This document shows positions 15,455 to 23,600 of a stretch of 64,000 bases of DNA, piece by piece. The translations under genes were made by a program, and so were the position numbers. The stretch comes from Sipunculus nudus. Taxonomy: Eukaryota > Annelida > Sipuncula > Golfingiida > Sipunculidae. Each line of letters begins with the position of its first letter. Position 1 is the first letter of the stretch. The notes under the pieces are model-generated. The model was not told the origin of the DNA. It saw only the letters and a list, made by a program, of their open reading frames with translations, and did not search any database. The stretch lies in the NCBI GenBank assembly GCA_026874595.1, contig CM049309.1, positions 94,572,723-94,636,722 on the forward strand. The letters run 5' to 3'.

Positions 15455-18400
15455 CATTCATTCATGTACCATTATTTACCATCATTCATCATGTACAGTT
15501 ATCCACCATCATTCATCTTGTACTGTTATCCACCATCATTCATCACGTACTGTTATCCATCATCATTCATCACAAACCGTTATCCACCATCATTCATCCC
15601 GTACCGTTATCCACCATCATTCATCACTTACCGTTATCCACCATCATTCATCACGTACTGTTATCCACCATCATTCATCAGGTACTCTTATCCACCATCA
15701 TTCATCACGTACCATTATCCACCATCATTCATCCCGTACCATTATCCACCATCATTCATCACGTACCGTGATCCACCATCATTCATTCATATACCGTTAT
15801 CCACCAACATTCATTCCCGTACCGTTATTCACCATCATTCATCACGTAATGTTAGCCACCATCATTCATCACGTACCGTTATCCACCATCATTCATCACC
15901 CACCATTATTCACCATCATTCATCACGTACCGTTATCCACCATCATTCATCACATACCGTTATCCACCATCATTCATCACGCACCGTTATTCACCATCAT
16001 TCATCACATACCGTTATTCACCATCAATTATTCACGTATTGTTATCCACCATCTTTCATTCACATACCGTTATCCATCATCATTCATCACGTACCATTAT
16101 CCACCATCATTCATCACGCATCGTTATTCACCATCATTCGTCACATACCGTTATTCACCATCAATTATTCACGTATTGTTATCCACCATCTTTCATTCAC
16201 ATACCGTTATCCATCATCATTCATCACGTACCATTATCCACCATCATTCATTCACATACCGTTATCCACCATCATTCATCATGTACCTTTATCCACCATC
16301 ATTCATCACGTACTGTTATCAACCATCATTCATCACATACTGTTTTTCACCATCATTCATCACGATCTGTTATCCACCATTATTCATCACGTACCATAAT
16401 CCACCATCATTCATCACGTACCGTTATCCACCATCATTCATTCACGTACCATTATTCACCATCATTCATCATGTAACATTATCCACCATCATTCATCACG
16501 TACCGTTATCCACCATCATTCATCACATACCATTATCCACCATCATTCATCACATACCGTTATCCACCATCATTCATCACGTACCGTATCCACCATCATT
16601 CATCACGTACCGTTATCCACCATCATTCATCACGTACCATTATCCACCATCATTCATCACGTACCGTTATCCACCATCATTCATCACGTACCGTTATCCA
16701 TGACCATCATTCATCACGTACCAATATCCACCATCATTCATCACATACTGTTATCCACCATCATTCATCAAGTACCGTTATCCACCATCATTCATCACGT
16801 ACTGTTATCCACCATCATTCATCACATACCATTATCCACCATCATTCATCACGTACTGTTATCCACCATCATTCATCACATACCGTTATCCACCATCATT
16901 CATCACGTACTGTTATCTACCATCATTCATCACGTACCGTTATCCACCATCATTCATCACATACTGTTATCCACTATCATTCATCAAGTACCGTTATCCA
17001 CCATCATTCATCACGTACTCTTATCCACCATCATCCATCACGTATCTTTATCCACCATCATTCATTCTCGTACCGTTATCCACCATCATTCATTCACGTA
17101 CCATTATTCACCATCATTCATCATGTACCGTTATCCACCATCATTCATCTTGTACTGTTATCGACCATCATTCATCACGTACCATTATCCATCATCATTC
17201 ATCACAAACCGTTATCCACCATCATTCATCCCGTACCGTTATCCACCATCATTCATCACTTACCGTTATCCATGGACCATCATTCATCACGTACTGTTAT
17301 CCACCATTATTCATCAGGTACTCTCATCCACCATCATTCATCACGTACCATTATCCACCATCATTCATCACGTACCATTATCCACCATCATTCATCACGT
17401 ACCGTTATCCACCATCATTCATCACATACTGTTATCCACTATCATTCATCAAGTACCGTTATCCACCATCATTCATCACGTACTCTTATCCACCATCATC
17501 CATCACGTATCTTTATCCACCATCATTCATTCTCGTACCGTTATCCACCATCATTCATCACGATCTGTTATCCACCATTATTCATCACGTACCATAATCC
17601 ACCATCATTCATCACGTACCGTTATCCACCATCATTCATTCACGTACCATTATTCACCATCATTCATCATGTAACATTATCCACCATCATTCATCACGTA
17701 CCGTTATCCACCATCATTCATCACATACCATTATCCACCATCATTCATCACATACCGTTATCCACCATCATTCATCACGTACCGTATCCACCATCATTCA
17801 TCACGTACCGTTATCCACCATCATTCATCACGTACCATTATCCACCATCATTCATCAAGTACCGTTATCCACCATCATTCATCACGTACCGTTATCCATG
17901 ACCATCATTCATCACGTACCAATATCCACCATCATTCATCACATACTGTTATCCACCATCATTCATCAAGTACCGTTATCCACCATCATTCATCACGTAC
18001 TGTTATCCACCATCATTCATCACATACCATTATCCACCATCATTCATCACGTACTGTTATCCACCATCATTCATCACATACCGTTATCCACCATCATTCA
18101 TCACGTACTGTTATCTACCATCATTCATCACGTACCGTTATCCACCATCATTCATCACATACTGTTATCCACTATCATTCATCAAGTACCGTTATCCACC
18201 ATCATTCATCACGTACTCTTATCCACCATCATCCATCACGTATCTTTATCCACCATCATTCATTCTCGTACCGTTATCCACCATCATTCATTCACGTACC
18301 ATTATTCACCATCATTCATCATGTACCGTTATCCACCATCATTCATCTTGTACTGTTATCCACCATCATTCATCACGTACCATTATCCATCATCATTCAT

Positions 18401-20070
18401 CACAAACCGTTATCCACCATCATTCATCCCGTACCGTTATCCACCATCATTCATCACTTACCGTTATCCATGGACCATCATTCATCACGTACTGTTATCC
18501 ACCATTATTCATCAGGTACTCTCATCCACCATCATTCATCACGTACCATTATCCACCATCATTCATCACGTACCATTATCCACCATCATTCATCACGTAC
18601 CGTTATCCACCATCATTCATTCATGTTCCGTTATCCACCATCATTCATTCACGTACCGTTATTCACCATCATTCATCACGTAATGTTAGCCACCATCATT
18701 CATCACGTACCGTTATCCACCATCATTCATCACCCACCATTATTCACCATCATTCATCACGTACCGTTATCCACCATCATTCATCACATACCGTTATCCA
18801 CCATCATTCATCAAGCACCGTTATTCACCATCATTCATCACATACCGTTATTCACCATCAATTATTCACGTATTGTTATCCACCATCTTTCATTCACATA
18901 CCGTTATCCATCATCATTCATCACGTACCATTATCCACCATCATTCATTCACATACCGTTATCCACCATCATTCATCATGTACCTTTATCCACCATCATT
19001 CATCACGTACCGTTATCAACCATCATTCATCACATACTGTTTTCACCATCATTCATCACGTTCTGCTATCCACCATTATTCATCACGTACCATAATCCAC
19101 CATCATTCATCACGTACCGTTATCCACCATCATTCATTCACGTACCATTATTCACCATCATTCATCATGTAACATTATCCACCATCATTCATCACGTACT
19201 GTTATCCACCATCATTCATCACATACCATTATCCACCATCATTCATCACATACCGTTATCCACCATCATTCATCACGTACCGTTATCCACCATCATTCAT
19301 CACATACCGTTATCCACCATCATTCATCACGTACCGTTATCCACCATCATTCATCACGTACCGTTATCCATCATCATTCATCACGTACCGTTATCCACCA
19401 TCATTCATCACGTACCGTTATCCACCATCATTCATCACGTACCGTTATCCACCATCATTCATCACGTACCGATATCCACCATCATTCACCATGTACCGTT
19501 ATCCACCATCATTCATCACGTACCATTATCCACCATCAATCATCAAGTACCGTTATCCACCATCATTCATCACGTACCGTTATCCACCATCATTCATCAC
19601 GTACCGTTATCCATCATCATTCATCACATACCATTATCCACCATCATTCATCACGTACCGTTATCCACCATCATTCATCACATACCGTTATCCACCATCA
19701 TTCATCACGTACTGTTATCCACCATCATTCATCACATACTGTTATCCACCATCATTCATCAAGTACCATTATCCACCATCATTCATCATATACCGTTATC
19801 CACCATCATTCATCACCTACCGTTATCCACCATCATTCATCACATACAGTTATCCACCATCATTCATCACGTACCGTTATCCATCATCAATCATCAAGTA
19901 CCATTATCCACCATCATTCATCACGTACCGTTATCCACCATCATTCATCACGTATCATTATCCACCATCATTCATCACGTACCGTTATCCACCATCAATC
20001 ATCAAGTACCGTTATCCACCATCATTCATCACCTACCGTTATCCACCATCATTCATCAAGTTCCCTTATC
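15455..20070. repeat. 27/28-bp minisatellite, right block
   Basis: This is the same 27-bp unit and orientation as the block at 498-13649, resuming directly after the TIR element, with about 170 units. It ends about 11 bp downstream of the aquaporin stop codon (the gene is on the minus strand), so any 3' UTR would be transcribed from it. The last ~900 bp are the most homogeneous part. A recurring marker (CATCAATTATTCACGTATTG) near 16020, 16153 and 18853 also occurs near 9831, 12558 and 12681, so large pieces of the two blocks were copied from each other. Confidence 0.97.
16348..18620. repeat. 1,075-bp direct repeat, offset 1,198 bp
   Basis: Positions 16348-17422 are almost identical to 17546-18620. 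Shared irregular units include ACGTACCGTATCC (one base short), TTATCCATGACC (near 16697 and 17895) and TTATCCATGGACC (near 17268 and 18466). The 123 bp between the two copies belong to the ordinary array. The near-identity suggests a recent unequal exchange, or alternatively an assembly duplication. Confidence 0.9.
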
Positions 20071-20081
20071 CACACGGCTGT

Positions 20082-20177
20082 CTAGTCCTCCTCCAGTTTC
20101 TTGCGGTCGGGCAGGTGGAGGATGCTGTAGATGATGGCAGCAAGGACAGCCCCGATCATAGGCCCAGCCCAGTACAC
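20082..20177 (-). CDS. Aquaporin terminal exon, helix 6 and stop (96 bp)
   Basis: The acceptor GCCTGTACAG lies right of 20177. Thirty-one codons (VYWAGPMIGAVLAAIIYSIL, then HLPDRKKLEED) are followed by TAG at 20082-20084. The WAGP.IGA motif is the standard MIP helix 6. The charged tail is short. The 27-bp minisatellite starts about 11 bp beyond the stop, and I see no AATAAA between the stop and the edge of the array. Confidence 0.93.
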   Translation of the reverse strand: MYWAGPMIGAVLAAIIYSILHLPDRKKLEED

Positions 20178-20613
20178 CTGTACAGGCATAAATAAATCAC
20201 TAAACACTGACATAATATTTCTTACTCATGGTATCACTACAAATACAACATCTGCAGCGCAAATGACGTGACTTTATTTAATATTAAATGTGTCAGTTAA
20301 TCTTTGTACAAAACTACACTCTGCTGGTTCCATTGTTAAACTTTCCTTCTTTTACCCATGATATTTATGTCATTATGCTTTCACTGGGATAAACTTTCTT
20401 TGGAAGACCATATCCAGACAGCTTATGTGAAATAACTCATTGTAAAATATTAATAGCTCTAATCGCCCACCACTGGCAATTGATTTTAAATACACGAGCA
20501 ACCATCCAGTGAGTGCTACCATGTCTTTCAAGAACCCCCCCCCCCCACCCACCCCCAATGACACCACTCTGCATTGGCATCAATTTTTCTCCGAGGGTGG
20601 GGGGATGAGTTTG

Positions 20614-20645
<32 letters not shown>

Positions 20646-23600
20646 TATATATACCTTTTTTCAGCGTCTCTGAGTTACATATTCAACTATAAATATTTAT
20701 ATATATATATATATATACATATATTATATATATATATATATTTGTTATATGTATATATATATAAACTCAATCATATTTCGGATAATTATAATGTTTTAGA
20801 AAAAAGTGTTTCGTGTATTCTAAGCAAGGTTTAGATATAACATTTTTTAGTAAATGGATCCAAAGCTTTAGTTCTATTCATTAATTAATTTCATTTGCAA
20901 TATTATAATATTATTCTCTGAAAAGTGGGGGGGGGGATGATAACATTAACCACCCCCCCCCCCTTGTCAAATAGTTTGGGGTATTTATACCCCCTATCCC
21001 CCCCCCCCCCTATATTGACGCCCCTGCCACTCTGGCGCCGCGAATATTGTTATGCTATATTAACTAGTTTATACTTTGCAGCTCAATGGGCCAGACAAAA
21101 TTGAGGTAATATGTGCCCTCTGTCACTGCCTTACTGAACCGAAAGTGTGTGCGCTGAAATTGCAAGGGGTTCCACCGTCAAAGATGGAAAGCAAACAACA
21201 TTGACGACTGGTTGTTTGTTCTAAGATATCAGAAGACGCTGATGATAAACCAAATGTGTTATTAATAGGTGTAACAGTGGACAAAAGAATACATGCAGAC
21301 ATGCTTACCCAGTGGTTCTTGAAGGGCGCAGATTTATCGTCCCTGAAGTTTAAGGCGACGACTGCAGGTCCGAATGAACGGGCGGGGTTCACGCTGGCTC
21401 CAGTATAAGGAATCTGCAATTATACAAACGTCATTATTACATTATAAAGTATCAGGTCTTAAGGTAAATTAACTTAGATCTGACAACATAAGAACCTTTT
21501 AGCTATGTATTCAGGATGTAAGACCCTAATTTGTTCCTAATGTAAGAGCCTCCTTCTATTGGAAACATTAATAACAACTTTTCTTTATAGATATTAACAA
21601 TATTAAGGGATGGTGATTAAAAGAACTTCGGAACACAGGGGCTTTTCTATTTCTGACTTAGTCTCAATTATGTTTCTTAAGGTACTGACACAACATATCG
21701 ACCATGTGGTACTGACAGAACATATCGACCATGTGCTACTGACACAACATATCGACCATGTGCTACTGACACAACATATCGACCATGTGCTACTGACACA
21801 ACATATCGACCATGTGCTACTGACACAACATATCGACCATGTGCTACTGACACAACATATCGACCATGTGCTACTGACACAACATATCGACCATGTGCTA
21901 CTAATTAGTAGAATATTCCGACATAAATCCTCTCTCACTGAAATCAAAATTTTGTTGTGGTAATTTCAATGCTTGGAAACAAAAGCTGGACCCAGGTCAG
22001 CTTGCGGGAGTTGTGGTTGTCATGAGCAGTGCTCGGCTAGACCCTGACAACAAGATCGTCATCAGGGTTAAGGAGCAGAAGCTGAAAACTTTGTCACCAA
22101 GGCCAGAATCATTGCCGTCAGCAGTCCCTAGCACCTGATGCCTCATTAATGACGTAGTTATCGTTATCAGCAGAGCTTTGGTCTGAAGCCAAGTGTTTCA
22201 TGATAAGTAACTTCGTCGAAAGCTGTCCTTGGCACCTTAATTTTTTATGTCGTCGTTGTCGTCATCAGCAAAACTTTAGGCCTGAAGCTGTTTTTTTTTG
22301 TGATGTTTCTCTGGTCGTCGTCAACTGTCCTTGGCACCTAAAGCTTTTTCTATGATTTCGTTGTCGTAAACAGCAGAGCTTTGGGCCTGATGCTGGGTCT
22401 TTTTGTGATGTTTTTCTCTTCGTCGTCAGCTGTCCTTGGCACCTAAAGCTTTTTCTTTGATGTCGTTGTCATATACAGCAGAGCTTTTGGCCTGAAGCTG
22501 GGGTTTTGATGATGTTTCTCTCGTCGTCGTCAGCTGTCCTTGGCACCTAAAGCTTTATCTATGATGTCATTGTCATAAACAGCAGAGCTTTGGCCCTGAA
22601 GCTGGGTTTTTGATGATATTTCTCTCGTCGTCGTCAGCTGACTTTGGCACCTGAAGCTTTTTCTTTGATGTCGTTGTCGTAAACAGCAGAGCTTTGGGCC
22701 TGAAGCTGGGTTTTTGATGATGTTTCTCTCGTCGTCAGCTGACCTTGGTATCTAAACATTTTTTTATGATGTCGTTGTCATAAACAGCAGAGCTTTGGGC
22801 CTGAAGCTGGGTTTTTTTTCTGATGTTTCTCTCGTCGTCGTCAGCTGTCCTTGGTACCTAAAGCTTTTTCTTTGATGTCGTTGTCATATACAGCAGAGCT
22901 TTTGGCCTGAAGCTGGGTTTTTGATGATGTTTCTCTCGTCGTCGTCAGCTGTCCTTGGCACCTAAAGCCTTTTCTATAATGTCGTTGTCGTAAACAGCAG
23001 GGTTTTGGGCCTGAAGCTGGGTTTTTTTGTGATGTTTCTCTCGTCGTCGGCAGCTGTCCTTGGCACCTAAAGCTTTTTCTTTGATGTCGTTGTCGTAAAC
23101 AGCAGAGCTTTTGGCCTGAAGCTGGGTTTTTGATGATGTTTCTCGTCGTCAGCTGTCTTTGGCACCTAAAGCTTAATCTGTGATACCGTTGACGTAAACA
23201 GCAGAGCTTTCTGCCTGAAGCTGGGTTTTTTATTATGTTTCTCTCGTCGTCGTCAGCTGTCCTTGGTACCTAAAGCTTTTTCTTTGATGTCGTTGTCATA
23301 TACAGCAGAGCTTTTGGCCTGAAGCTGGGTTTTTGATGATGTTTCTCTCGTCGTCGTCAGCTGTCCTTGGCACCTAAAGCCTTTTCTATAATGTCGTTGT
23401 CGTAAACAGCAGGGTTTTGGGCCTGAAGCTGGGGTTTTTGTGATGTTTCTCTCGTCGTCGTCAGCTGTCCTTGGCACCTAAAGCTTTTTCTTTGATGTCG
23501 TTGTCGTAAACAGCAGAGCTTTTGGCCTGAAGCTGGGTTTTTGATGATGTTTCTCGTCGTCAGCTGTCTTTGGCACCTAAAGCTTAATCTGTGATACCGT

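Larger units (their letters stand above)
20572..21026. mobile_element. hAT-like MITE, 455 bp, 8-bp target duplication
   Basis: CCACTCTG at 20564-20571 directly precedes the left end, and the same CCACTCTG at 21027-21034 directly follows the right end. The right end, read inward on the minus strand, is CAGGGGCGTCAATATAGGGG. The left end is a decayed version, CATTGGCATCAATTTTTC followed by GAGGGTGGGGGGAT. An 8-bp duplication and a CAGGGGCG-type terminus match hAT MITEs. The interior is AT-rich, with two (TA)n stretches and homopolymer C/G runs, and has no coding capacity. It sits in the aquaporin intron between the last two exons. Confidence 0.85.

Noticed and set aside
15055..15461. Overlapping open frames on both strands rich in Cys/Ala/Arg or Pro/His/Ser/Leu
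   Set aside because: They are translations of the GCTGC/GTGTGCGAG tandem repeat in the TIR element arm, open in several frames at once.
498..20070. Many long plus-strand open frames (up to about 700 codons) that look like repetitive His/Ser/Ile proteins
   Set aside because: They track the 27-bp period, occur in all three frames of the same DNA, and change frame with each 28-bp unit. They have no domain, signal or start context. They are products of a stop-free repeat.
498..20070. TTATCCAC in nearly every unit resembles a DnaA box, suggesting an iteron-type origin
   Set aside because: The window is eukaryotic (spliced gene, MITEs, microsatellites). The match is a chance feature of the repeat and has no accompanying replication gene.
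21603..21963. Open frames on both strands with 9-residue repeats (QHIDHVLLT and WSICCVSST types)
   Set aside because: They coincide exactly with the 8-copy 27-bp array inside an intron. The length being divisible by three explains them.
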